Of a stretch of DNA of 64,000 bases, positions 36,183 through 44,605 are shown one piece after another. The first letter of the stretch is position 1. Each line of letters opens with the position of its first letter. This DNA comes from Dyadobacter sp. 676. Its GTDB lineage: Bacteria; Bacteroidota; Bacteroidia; Cytophagales; Spirosomataceae. The stretch spans positions 6,307,001 through 6,371,000 of the forward strand of contig NZ_CP159289.1 of the NCBI RefSeq assembly GCF_040448675.1. Reading direction: 5' to 3'. A program made the translations under genes and the position numbers. Below the pieces are notes generated by a model that was not told where the DNA came from, did not search any database, and was given only the letters and a program-made list of their open reading frames with translations.

Positions 36183-37154
36183 CTAGTTCTCTTTGCTATA
36201 CTTGTTCCGGTATTCGATGGGCGTAAGGCCCGTGACTTTTTTAAAAACGTCCCTGAATGCCTTGGTATCGGTATAACCCACGTCGTACATTACCTCGGTT
36301 ACGTTCTTTCGCGACACTTCGAAGCTTCGTTTGGCGGCTTCCACGCGCACTCGGCGCACGTATTCGTTGATCGTGTTGTTGGTTGCATTCTTGAAACGCC
36401 GTTCGAAACTCCTCCGGCTCACGCTTGCAATATCGGCAAGTTCCACGATCGTCAGCTTTTCGGTGTAGTTCTTTTCGATGTAATCCTGCGCGGCGAGGAT
36501 GCCGTCGTCGTTGTGGTTTTTCTGGCCTTTGAAAATCGTGAATGCGCGCTGATTATCGCGGTCGATGTCTATGGCGAAATATTTAGCGGCCAGGATCGCG
36601 ATGTCGCGGCTGGTGTATTTTTCGAGAATATAAATCAGCAGGTTCCAGATCGAATTGGCGCCGCCGCTGGAATAGATTTTCCCTTCATCCGTGATAATGG
36701 TGCCGTCTACCACCTCGACCTGCGGATAAATTTCCTTGAACTCGTCGTAGTAAGCCCAATGTGTCGAACATTTTTTACCGTCCAGCAAACCTGTTGCGCC
36801 CAACAGGAATGCGCCGAGGCAAAGGGAAGCGATTTCGGAACCTTTCCCGCGCATTTCGAGCATCCACGGAATGGCCGGCCGGTCGCGCTCGACCGATTCG
36901 CGGAGATTGCCGCACAAAGCGGGGATTATGACGAGGTCGGTTTGGGTGACTTCATTGAGCAGCTTATCGATGCGGATCGTGTATTCGCCGTCCTGCGCCT
37001 TGATATCGTGGTTGAGGCCCACGAATTCAACTTTGAATTTCGGATCTTTCCCCGACGCTTTCAGAAAGTCGTTGGCCGTGTTGAAAAGCCGGTAGGCAGG
37101 GGAAACCGCTTCGATGTAGGAGCATTGGGGGACGTATACCGAAATATGTTTCAT
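36183..37154 (-). CDS. GlxA-family transcriptional regulator (DJ-1/PfpI plus AraC HTH)
   Basis: 323 residues from ATG 37154 (an upstream start at 37205 would add an unlikely tail). The N-terminal DJ-1/PfpI domain (1-190) contains 'IASLCLGAFLLGATGLLDGKK' with the nucleophile-elbow Cys and 'CSTHW'. The C-terminal AraC HTH (about 225-318) has 'LTIVELADIASVSRRSFERRFKNAT' and 'EVMYDVGYTDTKAFRDVFKKVTGLTPIEYRNKY'. It is divergent from the two VOC genes across 179 bases, so I infer control of that rightward group. Confidence 0.93.
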   Translation of the reverse strand: MKHISVYVPQCSYIEAVSPAYRLFNTANDFLKASGKDPKFKVEFVGLNHDIKAQDGEYTIRIDKLLNEVTQTDLVIIPALCGNLRESVERDRPAIPWMLEMRGKGSEIASLCLGAFLLGATGLLDGKKCSTHWAYYDEFKEIYPQVEVVDGTIITDEGKIYSSGGANSIWNLLIYILEKYTSRDIAILAAKYFAIDIDRDNQRAFTIFKGQKNHNDDGILAAQDYIEKNYTEKLTIVELADIASVSRRSFERRFKNATNNTINEYVRRVRVEAAKRSFEVSRKNVTEVMYDVGYTDTKAFRDVFKKVTGLTPIEYRNKYSKEN

Positions 37155-37239
37155 GACGATTTTGGATTTAGAAGATGTAAATATAGAAAAATATTCACTT
37201 GGCATTTTTACCCCTCGGGATCGACGTATTTACACCCTG

Positions 37240-37267
37240 TTTGTTTAGAAACAACCTGCCAAATTTG
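37240..37267 (+). promoter_or_regulatory. Putative promoter of the VOC genes
   Basis: TTTG (37240-37243) and CAAATTTG (37260-37267) stand 16 bases apart, close to the Bacteroidota promoter form, about 66 bases before the first VOC start. The -33 part lies in a perfect inverted repeat, ttgttt-ag-aaacaa (37241-37254), a possible site for the divergent AraC-type regulator. Confidence 0.5.
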
Positions 37268-37333
37268 TAATGTCGATCATCAGCCAACCAGGAACCATTT
37301 TTATCCAACCATTCACCTTCAACAATCAAAACA

Positions 37334-37825
37334 ATGAGCGAATTGTCAACCACACAAGGCATTACCCCGTTTCTCTGGTACAACGGCCAGGCAGAGGAAG
37401 CGATGAACCTTTACACCGGCCTTTTCCCGAATTCACGGATCAAATTGCTGAAAAAATGGGGCGAAGGCAGCCATATGCCAGCCGATCAGGTGATGATGGG
37501 CGTCATCGAGATCAACGGACTGACATTACATCTGTTCGACGCCGGGCCGATGTTCAAGTTCACGGAGGCGATTTCCTTTTTCGTTTCCTGCAAAGACCAG
37601 CAGGAAATCGACTATTACTGGAACTCGCTCACCGCCGACGGCGGTCAGGAAAGCCAATGCGGCTGGCTGAAAGACAAATTCGGGTTGTCGTGGCAGATCG
37701 TACCCGCGATGCTCAACGAACGGCTGGCCAATGGCGACCCGAAACGGGCGGGACAGATGTTCCAGGCGGTGATGGGCATGAAAAAGCTCGATATTGCCGA
37801 AATGGAACGCGCTTACAATCAATAA
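37334..37825 (+). CDS. VOC-superfamily protein (PhnB / 3-dmu-9_3-mt type), copy 1
   Basis: 163 residues. It opens 'GITPFLWYNGQAEEAMNLYTGLFPNSRI', the usual start of the PhnB/3-demethylubiquinone-methyltransferase-like VOC group, and has 'INGLTLHLFDAGPMFKFTEAISFFVSC', 'DYYWNSLTADGGQESQCGWLKDKFGLSWQIVP' and 'DPKRAGQMFQAVMGMKKLDI'. Cytoplasmic. VOC proteins include dioxygenases, isomerases and drug-binding resistance proteins; no substrate can be assigned. Eight bases before copy 2. Confidence 0.92.
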   Translation: MSELSTTQGITPFLWYNGQAEEAMNLYTGLFPNSRIKLLKKWGEGSHMPADQVMMGVIEINGLTLHLFDAGPMFKFTEAISFFVSCKDQQEIDYYWNSLTADGGQESQCGWLKDKFGLSWQIVPAMLNERLANGDPKRAGQMFQAVMGMKKLDIAEMERAYNQ

Positions 37826-37833
37826 GTGATAAA

Positions 37834-38244
37834 ATGGCTATTTACCCCTTCCTTACATTCAACGGCAATTGCAAAGAGGCGATGCGATTTTACCAGTCGT
37901 GCTTCGGGGGCGACCTGCATTTTACGTACCTGGGCGATACGCCCGGCGGAAAGCAGTTCCCGCTGGAAATCAGGCAGCTGGTATTGCATGCAAGCCTGGT
38001 GTCGGAGCATGTCCGGCTCTTTGCGTCCGACCTGGGAGGTGAGGAAGGGGTCGCATCGGGTAACAGTATTTCGCTGTGGATCAGCATTACAACGCCCGAA
38101 CAATTGCAATCGGTGTTTCAAAAACTGGCCAGGGAAGGGGAAATTACCGCCCCGCTTTCGCCCGGCATCCTCAAAGGCCAATGGGCCACGCTCACAGACC
38201 GTTACGCGGTTCAATGGATTTTTTCGGCAGCGAGTGCTTCGTGA
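37834..38244 (+). CDS. VOC-superfamily protein (PhnB-like), copy 2
   Basis: 136 residues from ATG 37834, eight bases after copy 1. 'AIYPFLTFNGNCKEAMRFYQSCFGGDLHFTYLGDTP' and 'VLHASLVSEHVRLFASDLGG' match PhnB-like VOC proteins, ending 'GQWATLTDRYAVQWIFSAASAS'. It is shorter than copy 1 and belongs to a different subgroup. A longer in-frame opening from 37270 runs antisense-like over copy 1 and is not credible. Probably co-transcribed with copy 1. Confidence 0.9.
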   Translation: MAIYPFLTFNGNCKEAMRFYQSCFGGDLHFTYLGDTPGGKQFPLEIRQLVLHASLVSEHVRLFASDLGGEEGVASGNSISLWISITTPEQLQSVFQKLAREGEITAPLSPGILKGQWATLTDRYAVQWIFSAASAS

Positions 38245-38290
38245 AAGTTGCGGTTTTGGTTATGTTTGTAACCTTGACGGACACTTATTT

Positions 38291-38378
38291 TGAATGATTG
38301 AATGACTGAATGACTGAATGACTGAATATTCGCTATTCAATCATTCGATCATTCAATCATTCAATCATTCAATCATTT
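38291..38378. repeat. Large inverted repeat built from TGAATGAT-type 8-mers
   Basis: The left arm (38291-38327) is four tandem units of tgaatga(t/c) plus a half unit. The right arm carries the complementary (tcattcaa)n units to 38378. About 37 bases pair, with a few C/T differences that would be G-U wobbles in RNA, over a short loop. It ends 'atcatttt', so it may end transcripts of the VOC genes. It shares its unit with the array at 7943. Confidence 0.8.
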
Positions 38379-38420
38379 TGCTCCTTCCGTTACCTATTAG
38401 CCAACTTCAAACCAACCATC

Positions 38421-40676
38421 ATGAGCCAACAGGAGTACATCCGCATTCGCGGTGCAAGGGAAAACAATCTCAAAAATGTTTCACTCGACATTCCTAAACG
38501 TAAGATTACCATTTTCACCGGCGTTTCCGGTTCAGGCAAATCGTCCATTGTTTTCGACACCATCGGCGCCGAAGCACAACGCCAGCTGAACGAAACTTTC
38601 AGCATGTTTATCCGCAACCGGTTGCCACGCATCAGTCAGCCGGAGGCCGATGCCATTGAAAATCTTTCCACTTCCATTGTGATCGACCAGAAACGGCTTG
38701 GCGGTAACTCCCGCTCCACGATGGGTACCATCACCGACATATCGGCGGTGTTGCGGTTGCTATTCTCGCGCCTTGGCCAACCACACGCCGGTTTTTCGAA
38801 TGCGTTCTCTTTCAACGACCCGGCCGGAATGTGCCCCGAATGCAATGGTTTGGGTAAAAAAGTAGAACTCGACCTCGACAAGTTTCTCGACCGTACCAAA
38901 TCGCTCAACGAAGGGGCGATCCTATTCCCGGTTTTTGCCGTCGGAACCTGGTATTGGAAGGCCTACACCTTTTCCGGTATGCTGGACAATGACAAAAAGC
39001 TGCAAGATTATTCCGACGAAGAAATGCACACCCTGCTGTATGGAAAGGGGACATACGAGTCCAATTACAATGGCATGACGTTCGATACGAAGTACGAAGG
39101 GTTGGTCGACAAGTTCAACCGGTTGTACATTCAGAAGGACAGCAGCGAGATTTCGGAAAAGACAGTCAAAAAAGTCGAGCGGTTCCTGAAAATGGGCGAT
39201 TGTCCGCAGTGTAAGGGCACGCGTTTGAACGAAAAGGCGCTTGCATGCCGAATCAATGGGCTGAATATTGCCGAAATGTCGGCGATGGAAGTGTCGGAAC
39301 TGGTAAAAATTATACGCGAAATCCACGATCCGGTTTCGAAACCGATGATCGACACCCTGACAGAGCGTTTGCAACATCTGGTGGATATCGGTCTGGGTTA
39401 CCTCAGCCTCGACCGTGAAACGGGCACGTTATCCGGCGGAGAATCGCAGCGGATCAAGATGGTAAAGCACCTCAACAGCAGCCTGATCGATATCACCTAC
39501 ATTTTCGACGAACCCAGTATCGGCCTGCACCCGCGCGACGTCCACCGGTTGAACGAGCTTTTGCAAAAGCTGCGTGACAAGGGAAATACCATTCTCGTCG
39601 TCGAACACGACCCGGACGTCATCCGCGTAGCCGATTATATTGTAGACGTCGGGCCAAAAGCCGGAAGCGGCGGTGGCGAGATTGTCTATTCAGGCGATTA
39701 TAAGGGGCTCCTTCAAGCGCAAACGCTTACCGGCAAGTTCATCAACCGCGATTTAAAGGTAAAACCTGCGTTCCGACAACCCACCGGAGCGTTGAAAGTA
39801 AGGAATGCCAATCTGCATAACCTCAAAAATGTATCGGTAGATATTCCTACGGGCGTTTTTACGGTCGTGACGGGCGTAGCCGGCTCGGGCAAAAGCTCGC
39901 TGATCAATGGCGTATTTCTCTCGCAGCACCCGGAGGCCGTCGTAATCGACCAGTCGGCGGTAGGTACTTCCATTCGCTCGAACCCAGCGACTTATACCGG
40001 CATTATGGACGACATCCGCAAGCTGTTTGGCAAAACCAATAAAGTAAGTGCGTCGCTGTTCAGTTTCAACTCGGACGGCGCTTGCCCGGAATGTCAGGGG
40101 TTGGGGTTTATTTTTACAGATCTGGCATTTCTCGAACCCGTCAAAACGGTTTGTGAAACTTGCGAGGGCAAGCGCTTCAAACCGGAGGTACTGGAGTATA
40201 AAGTCAATGGCAAATCGATTACCGATGTGCTGGATATGCCGGTAGAAGAAGCGTTGACGTTTTTTAAAACCCGGGACATTATTCACAAGCTGACTGCGAT
40301 GAACCAGGTGGGGCTCAACTATCTTACGCTCGGCCAGCCGCTAAGCACATTGTCGGGCGGTGAGTGCCAGCGTATTAAACTGGCCGGAGAACTGCATAAA
40401 AATGGCACGATTTACGTCATGGACGAGCCTACGACCGGCCTGCACATGTCGGATACCGGCCATTTGCTGGAAATCATCGACCATTTGGTCGACCAGGGCA
40501 ACTCAGTAATCGTCATCGAGCACAATACCGAAGTGATGAAGCATGCCGACTGGATCATCGACCTGGGGCCGGAAGGCGGGCACAAGGGAGGCCAGATATT
40601 GTTCGAAGGAACGCCGGCCGACTTGCTGAAATCGAAGGAATCGCTGACGGCGGCGTATTTGCGGGGTGTTCATTAA
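38421..40676 (+). CDS. Short UvrA-type ABC protein (UvrA2/DrrC-like)
   Basis: 751 residues, about 190 shorter than canonical UvrA, consistent with lack of the UvrB-binding insert. It has two ABC modules with Walker A 'GVSGSGKSS' (about 34) and 'GVAGSGKSS' (about 490), signature motifs 'TLSGGESQRIKM' and 'TLSGGECQRIKL', and Walker B 'TYIFDEPSIGLHPRD' and 'IYVMDEPTTGLHMSD'. Zinc Cys pairs are 'CPECNGLG'/'CPQCKGTR' and 'CPECQGLG'/'CETCEGKR'. This architecture is known for UvrA2-class proteins linked to tolerance of DNA-binding drugs; the housekeeping uvrA should be elsewhere. The VOC and SRPBCC neighbours fit a stress or detoxification group, an inference. Confidence 0.93.
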   Translation: MSQQEYIRIRGARENNLKNVSLDIPKRKITIFTGVSGSGKSSIVFDTIGAEAQRQLNETFSMFIRNRLPRISQPEADAIENLSTSIVIDQKRLGGNSRSTMGTITDISAVLRLLFSRLGQPHAGFSNAFSFNDPAGMCPECNGLGKKVELDLDKFLDRTKSLNEGAILFPVFAVGTWYWKAYTFSGMLDNDKKLQDYSDEEMHTLLYGKGTYESNYNGMTFDTKYEGLVDKFNRLYIQKDSSEISEKTVKKVERFLKMGDCPQCKGTRLNEKALACRINGLNIAEMSAMEVSELVKIIREIHDPVSKPMIDTLTERLQHLVDIGLGYLSLDRETGTLSGGESQRIKMVKHLNSSLIDITYIFDEPSIGLHPRDVHRLNELLQKLRDKGNTILVVEHDPDVIRVADYIVDVGPKAGSGGGEIVYSGDYKGLLQAQTLTGKFINRDLKVKPAFRQPTGALKVRNANLHNLKNVSVDIPTGVFTVVTGVAGSGKSSLINGVFLSQHPEAVVIDQSAVGTSIRSNPATYTGIMDDIRKLFGKTNKVSASLFSFNSDGACPECQGLGFIFTDLAFLEPVKTVCETCEGKRFKPEVLEYKVNGKSITDVLDMPVEEALTFFKTRDIIHKLTAMNQVGLNYLTLGQPLSTLSGGECQRIKLAGELHKNGTIYVMDEPTTGLHMSDTGHLLEIIDHLVDQGNSVIVIEHNTEVMKHADWIIDLGPEGGHKGGQILFEGTPADLLKSKESLTAAYLRGVH

Positions 40677-40687
40677 TGTCAATGATA

Positions 40688-40730
40688 GACATTCGGGGAG
40701 TTGATTGTCCTGCTTAACCCCCCGAATGTC
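40688..40730. terminator. Strong hairpin after the UvrA-like gene
   Basis: gacattcgggg (40688-40698) pairs perfectly with ccccgaatgtc (40720-40730), extended inward by gtt/aac across one mismatch. It has no T-run, so factor-independent termination is uncertain, but position (11 bases after the stop, upstream of a good promoter) fits a transcript boundary. Confidence 0.55.
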
Positions 40731-40742
40731 GCATTTCCCCAA

Positions 40743-40772
40743 CTTGCCGGTTACTTGCCGTGGCTAGATTTG
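40743..40772 (+). promoter_or_regulatory. Bacteroidota-type promoter of the SRPBCC gene
   Basis: TTG (40744-40746), 18 bases, then TAGATTTG (40765-40772), an exact TAnnTTTG -7 element. The expected start site near 40779 gives a leader of about 22 bases. It is the best consensus match that I found in the window. Confidence 0.7.
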
Positions 40773-40800
40773 CCGTCATCAACCACTCAATATCAAGACC

Positions 40801-41232
40801 ATGGAAAAGATCGAGCATATCAACTACATTAAGGCTCCCGTTTCCAAAGTATATGAGGCATTAACTACGCAGGAAGGGCTCGGCAGCGTCTGGACTACCG
40901 ATTTGGCCGTCCAAAACGAGGTCGGTGCCATCAGCGATTTCGGCTTCGGCGACGACGACCGGGTTTTAATGCAAATTGTGGAACTTACCGAAAACAAACG
41001 CATTGAATGGCTTTGTACCCATTCCGATCCCGAATGGGTCGGTACCGGCGTGTCATTCGAGCTTTTTGAGCGGAAAAACGGCGTAACGGCCATTGTTTTA
41101 AAGCATTTCAGCTGGCGGGAGCTCACTGAATTTTATCAGTGGTGCAACTACAACTGGGCCATGTTCCTGCTTAGTTTGAAGAATTATTGCGAGAAAGGGA
41201 AGGGGCAGCCGTATCAGGAGCGGGAGTTCTAG
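40801..41232 (+). CDS. SRPBCC/AHSA1-like domain protein
   Basis: 143 residues, one START-like fold: 'INYIKAPVSKVYEALTTQEGLGSVWT' (first strand and helix), 'IVELTENKRIEWLC', 'GTGVSFELFERKNGVTAIVLKHFSWRE' and 'WAMFLLSLKNYCEKGKGQPY'. Cytoplasmic. These proteins bind hydrophobic small molecules or act as stress-response or toxin-resistance factors; no ligand can be named. It has its own promoter after the UvrA-like gene. Confidence 0.92.
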   Translation: MEKIEHINYIKAPVSKVYEALTTQEGLGSVWTTDLAVQNEVGAISDFGFGDDDRVLMQIVELTENKRIEWLCTHSDPEWVGTGVSFELFERKNGVTAIVLKHFSWRELTEFYQWCNYNWAMFLLSLKNYCEKGKGQPYQEREF

Positions 41233-41421
41233 CTAAGCTGCCCGGCCGCGGTACTGTATCGAATTGACTGTCAATCCATTCGAGGATTTGATCGTGCTCC
41301 GCTTCGTTTTTTTATCGGTTCCATCAGAAGAATAGTTTTCTATTGTATTGGACTGTTTGGCATTAATGCGGGCATATTCCGAATGTGTTCCAAACCATTT
41401 GATCTGGATCGCGGGCTTGGT

Positions 41422-41877
41422 TCATTCACTGAAATTATCGTAGTAGGTGAAATCTCCGGTAATCTTGCCGCTTTCGATTGTAAAAATGGTACAAATTGGC
41501 AGCGCAAACCTTGATTTGTCCGGAGCGGTGCCGGTTGAAATGAATTCGACGATCATGTGCTTGTCGCTCGATGGGTAAATGGCAACGACGCTGTCCCGGA
41601 CGTCGGGGATCATTTGCTGCAACTCGCCGTACTTCCTGATGATCTGCTCATGTGTTTGATCAACGATGCCCTCGCCAAGCGACGGGTCCTTAAACTTCGC
41701 AGTGTCGGAATACATTGCCGCCATTTGTCGCCAATCGTGCTTATTGAAATGTTCGAAGTATTGCTTGACGAGCTTTTCATTTCCGGAATTCGTCGTTGCC
41801 GGCTCCCGGCGGTTGGTTTCTTTTGGTTGGCAGGCCAATGTGAGTAGCGTAATAATGAAAATAAAGAGGTGTTTCAT
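41422..41877 (-). CDS. NTF2-like (SnoaL-type) lipoprotein
   Basis: 151 residues from ATG 41877. Lipoprotein signal with Cys16 (FIFIITLLTLAC). The NTF2-like cone follows: 'LVKQYFEHFNKHDWRQMAAMYSDTAKFKDPSLG', 'IRKYGELQQMIPDVRDSVVAIYP', 'HMIVEFISTGTA' and 'CTIFTIESGKITGDFTYYD'. Likely periplasmic or outer-membrane anchored. The fold covers enzymes and binding proteins, so no role is assigned. A farther upstream start (41985) would precede the signal peptide and is rejected. Confidence 0.88.
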   Translation of the reverse strand: MKHLFIFIITLLTLACQPKETNRREPATTNSGNEKLVKQYFEHFNKHDWRQMAAMYSDTAKFKDPSLGEGIVDQTHEQIIRKYGELQQMIPDVRDSVVAIYPSSDKHMIVEFISTGTAPDKSRFALPICTIFTIESGKITGDFTYYDNFSE

Positions 41878-41986
41878 GGGTTCAATTGAGTTAAAGATGA
41901 TTCGCGAAAAACCTATACATCCGACCGGTCGCATTGGCGATCCGTTTCGCTTGGGGCGGGATATGGTGTAGCCGGCGGCTTTCATG

Positions 41987-42010
41987 GCATTCCTATCTTA
42001 TTTGGAATGC
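41987..42010. terminator. Hairpin between the outer-membrane gene pair and the NTF2-like gene
   Basis: gcattcc (41987-41993) pairs with ggaatgc (42004-42010). There is no T-run in either direction. It lies 35 bases after the stop of the leftward 413-residue gene and may mark the end of that operon. Confidence 0.35.
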
Positions 42011-42044
42011 AAGATAGCATTAGTCCGGCAATGCATGCGCAAAT

Positions 42045-43286
42045 TCAGAAAGCGAAGCCGATTGAGAATCTAGAATGGAAAGCGCCGATTCTGTGCGGTG
42101 CTCCTGCGTTTGTCCATTTACGTGTCGGATACGACTCCCGGTAAAGAACCGAGCCGTCGAAAAAGACCTTGCGAAAAAGGCGTTGCTGGTAGCCGAGACC
42201 CAACTTCGCGGCAGGCTGGTTGTAAAAGTGCCTATTGGTCAGCGCAAAGGCTTTCTGCCCGTTCCAGCTCAGGTAGTGCTCACCCGAACACGAGAGATAC
42301 AGACCGGAAAAATTGTAGCCGCCTGCGCCTTTGTTTATTTTAATGTTTTGAAGGAAGTAATACCTCAATTGCAGGCTGGTTGACAATTCTCCGCGCAGTG
42401 TATTCTTGCTAAATCGGAAGAAGGAAGTTTCGTTCATAGCCTGAATGGAGGAAGGTGTTTTTCCTATCCTCATTTCATACGCGGCCGACATGCTGGCCAT
42501 CTGGTTCAGAAGCCCAACGGAAATTTCGGGGAGTCCGATTTTCCACTGGCTTGCTATCGTCTCATCGCAAACCAGAACATCGCAAAGCGCCGGATTGGGA
42601 TTACGTTTCCAATCGCCGAATGCAATTCCAAACGTTTTTTGAGTAGATAATACAAAGTGCTTGGGCGTAAAAACTCCCTGACGTTCGCCCCGGTAGGAGG
42701 CCCCCAGGCCAAGTTGCCGGTTATATAAGTTGAGGCTGATATCCATATATCCATGGTGCAGGAACCGGCTTTTGAATCCGAAGGCGAGTCCGGTAATATG
42801 GCTGGAGACGCCTTTCGAAATGCCGTCTTTAAAAAGGTACTCGTGGCTCATGCCGAGATACATACCTGTAAAATTGTTGCTGTTCAGTCCGGATTTTATC
42901 CGCTTTTGCATATTGAGATACCAGCGCGCTTTCAAGATAGCCCAATAGGCCACATGCAAGGGGTGTAACCTGCTTGTTTCAGGATACAACGATCGGGGAA
43001 GCCGGTCGATCTGGCCATATACACCTGCTTCCAGCGACAGTGCCGGGCGGACTTTGTATTCATAACCGGCGTATGCGCCGATGCCTGCGAAGTGCGAGCT
43101 AACGGCCGAAAGCTTGAACATGTTCCTCGTCGGCACCTTGGTCATGAAGATATTTTCATATCGGTCGACAAAATGCTGCTTGCTCAATGTGTCTCGCTCC
43201 TCCGAAAAATTGACGACGATGGTGTCCTGGCCGAGCGCTGCGTTGCAAATCACCAGCAGCCAGAAGGTGAGTAGTTCAACTTTCAT
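42045..43286 (-). CDS. Outer-membrane protein of an unrecognised paralogous pair (copy 2)
   Basis: 413 residues with a signal peptide (MKVELLTFWLLVICNAALG). Strand-rich throughout, ending in an aromatic C-terminal strand (FHSRFSIGFAF) as in outer-membrane barrels. It shares with the preceding gene an N-terminal block 'FSEERDTLSKQHFVDRYEN' / 'FMTKVPT', the segment 'RIKSGLNSNNFTGMYLG', a 'CDVLVCDE' motif and 'LGYQQRLFRKVFFDGS'. I do not recognise a family. The start codon overlaps the stop of copy 1 by four bases (ATGA), so they are coupled. Confidence 0.8.
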   Translation of the reverse strand: MKVELLTFWLLVICNAALGQDTIVVNFSEERDTLSKQHFVDRYENIFMTKVPTRNMFKLSAVSSHFAGIGAYAGYEYKVRPALSLEAGVYGQIDRLPRSLYPETSRLHPLHVAYWAILKARWYLNMQKRIKSGLNSNNFTGMYLGMSHEYLFKDGISKGVSSHITGLAFGFKSRFLHHGYMDISLNLYNRQLGLGASYRGERQGVFTPKHFVLSTQKTFGIAFGDWKRNPNPALCDVLVCDETIASQWKIGLPEISVGLLNQMASMSAAYEMRIGKTPSSIQAMNETSFFRFSKNTLRGELSTSLQLRYYFLQNIKINKGAGGYNFSGLYLSCSGEHYLSWNGQKAFALTNRHFYNQPAAKLGLGYQQRLFRKVFFDGSVLYRESYPTRKWTNAGAPHRIGAFHSRFSIGFAF

Positions 43287-44581
43287 AACGTTAATCCGAT
43301 ACCGGTACTTACATTAAATGCATCATAGGCCGCCGGATAGTTGCCGCCTTTTATAGAGCTGCGGGTCTGCAGTTTCTGGCGGACGGGGAAATGCCAACTG
43401 TAACCATAGGAGACATCGATAAATAACCTGCCAAAAAGGCGTTGTTGGTAGCCTATCTTAACCCCGATATCGGCGTATTCGCATTCGTCGTGGTACCTGT
43501 TTCTGAATTCGTAGTTCGGGCCTGTCGTGGCAATGCCCCTGACGTCAAATCTGGTGTAATTACCTGCAAGTGCTGCATACAGTCCTGAAAGACTGCTTCC
43601 TCCCGAACCGTTCCTAATCTGACGTTTTTTCAAAAAATACGACCGGAACTGGATGCCGGGAATTAGGGTAAGCCGCGAAACAGGCCCATAGTTTGTCTGA
43701 TTCCAGAAATTGCCTTCCAATTGAAATTGAACCGAAAAAGGGCTTTTTGAAATTTGTGTCTCATACATGACTGCGGCCAACGCTCTTTGATATCTCAATC
43801 CGACAGATATGTCGGGAAAGAGTAGCTTCCAGTGCGACTTGATGCGCTCATCGCATACCAGTATGTCGCAGATTTGCACCCGCTTTTGTTTCTTCCAGTC
43901 ACCTAGCGCAAAGCCCAGGCTTATTTGGGTTCCGAAAGTGAGCTCGGCTAGCTTGAAGAATTGTCGCGACTGGCCGATGCGCATTTCACTTCCTATCTGT
44001 CTGTTAAACATGCCAATAGAAAAGTCGAAGTGGCCATTTTGCAGGAACCGGCCCTGATGTCCGATGATCAACCCCAGTCGGCCCAGCATGGCATTGTGAT
44101 TGGGATGAAAGTAATCGAGACTTATCGGGTGGTCGTAGTTAATGCCGGCGTAGCTGCCGGTAAAGTTGTTTGCGCTCAGCCCGCTGCGTATCCTGCGATT
44201 CATATTGTAATACCACCGGAGCCGGCCGGACGCCCAAAGGCTAGGATTGTTGAGCTGGAAAATGATCGTTTCGTCCCAACGATTTGGGTCGAAATTGCTC
44301 GCCTGGGCAAAAAGGCCTGCCTCTACCGAAAGAAATGGCAACGGTTTATATTCATAACCCAAGTATATACCCTTACCGCTCATCTCCGAGCTCGTCATGT
44401 CGGTTTTCAGGATATGCTTCGTCGGAACCTTGGTCATGAAAACATTTTCATATCGGTCGACAAAATGCTGCTTCATCAACGTATCCGTTTCTTCCGAGAA
44501 GCTGACAGCCAGGCTGTCCTGCGCCGATGCCGGGCCCCAAACGGAGCCCAGCACACACACTGCAAGTAATTTTACTTTCAT
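43283..44581 (-). CDS. Outer-membrane protein of an unrecognised paralogous pair (copy 1)
   Basis: 432 residues with a signal peptide (MKVKLLAVCVLGSVWGPASA). Same layout as copy 2: 'FSEETDTLMKQHFVDRYEN' right after the signal, 'RRIRSGLSANNFTGSYAG', 'CDILVCDE' near the middle, 'IGYQQRLFGRLFIDVSYGYS' and a barrel-like C-terminus (STGIGLTL). The Cys pair in CDxLVCDE could form a disulfide. It follows the DUF4097 gene by 24 bases, inside the sigma/anti-sigma operon, so it is a likely target or partner of that envelope-stress type system. Function unknown. Confidence 0.8.
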   Translation of the reverse strand: MKVKLLAVCVLGSVWGPASAQDSLAVSFSEETDTLMKQHFVDRYENVFMTKVPTKHILKTDMTSSEMSGKGIYLGYEYKPLPFLSVEAGLFAQASNFDPNRWDETIIFQLNNPSLWASGRLRWYYNMNRRIRSGLSANNFTGSYAGINYDHPISLDYFHPNHNAMLGRLGLIIGHQGRFLQNGHFDFSIGMFNRQIGSEMRIGQSRQFFKLAELTFGTQISLGFALGDWKKQKRVQICDILVCDERIKSHWKLLFPDISVGLRYQRALAAVMYETQISKSPFSVQFQLEGNFWNQTNYGPVSRLTLIPGIQFRSYFLKKRQIRNGSGGSSLSGLYAALAGNYTRFDVRGIATTGPNYEFRNRYHDECEYADIGVKIGYQQRLFGRLFIDVSYGYSWHFPVRQKLQTRSSIKGGNYPAAYDAFNVSTGIGLTL

Positions 44582-44605
44582 GACTAATATTTAAAGCACC
44601 CGTAA

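Noticed and set aside
36114..37337. 407-codon rightward frame over the GlxA-type regulator
   Set aside because: The leftward frame has intact DJ-1/PfpI and AraC domains; this one is its mirror.
37270..37833. Upstream extension of the second VOC protein
   Set aside because: It would run out of frame across the first VOC gene and has no VOC-like sequence before residue M at 37834.
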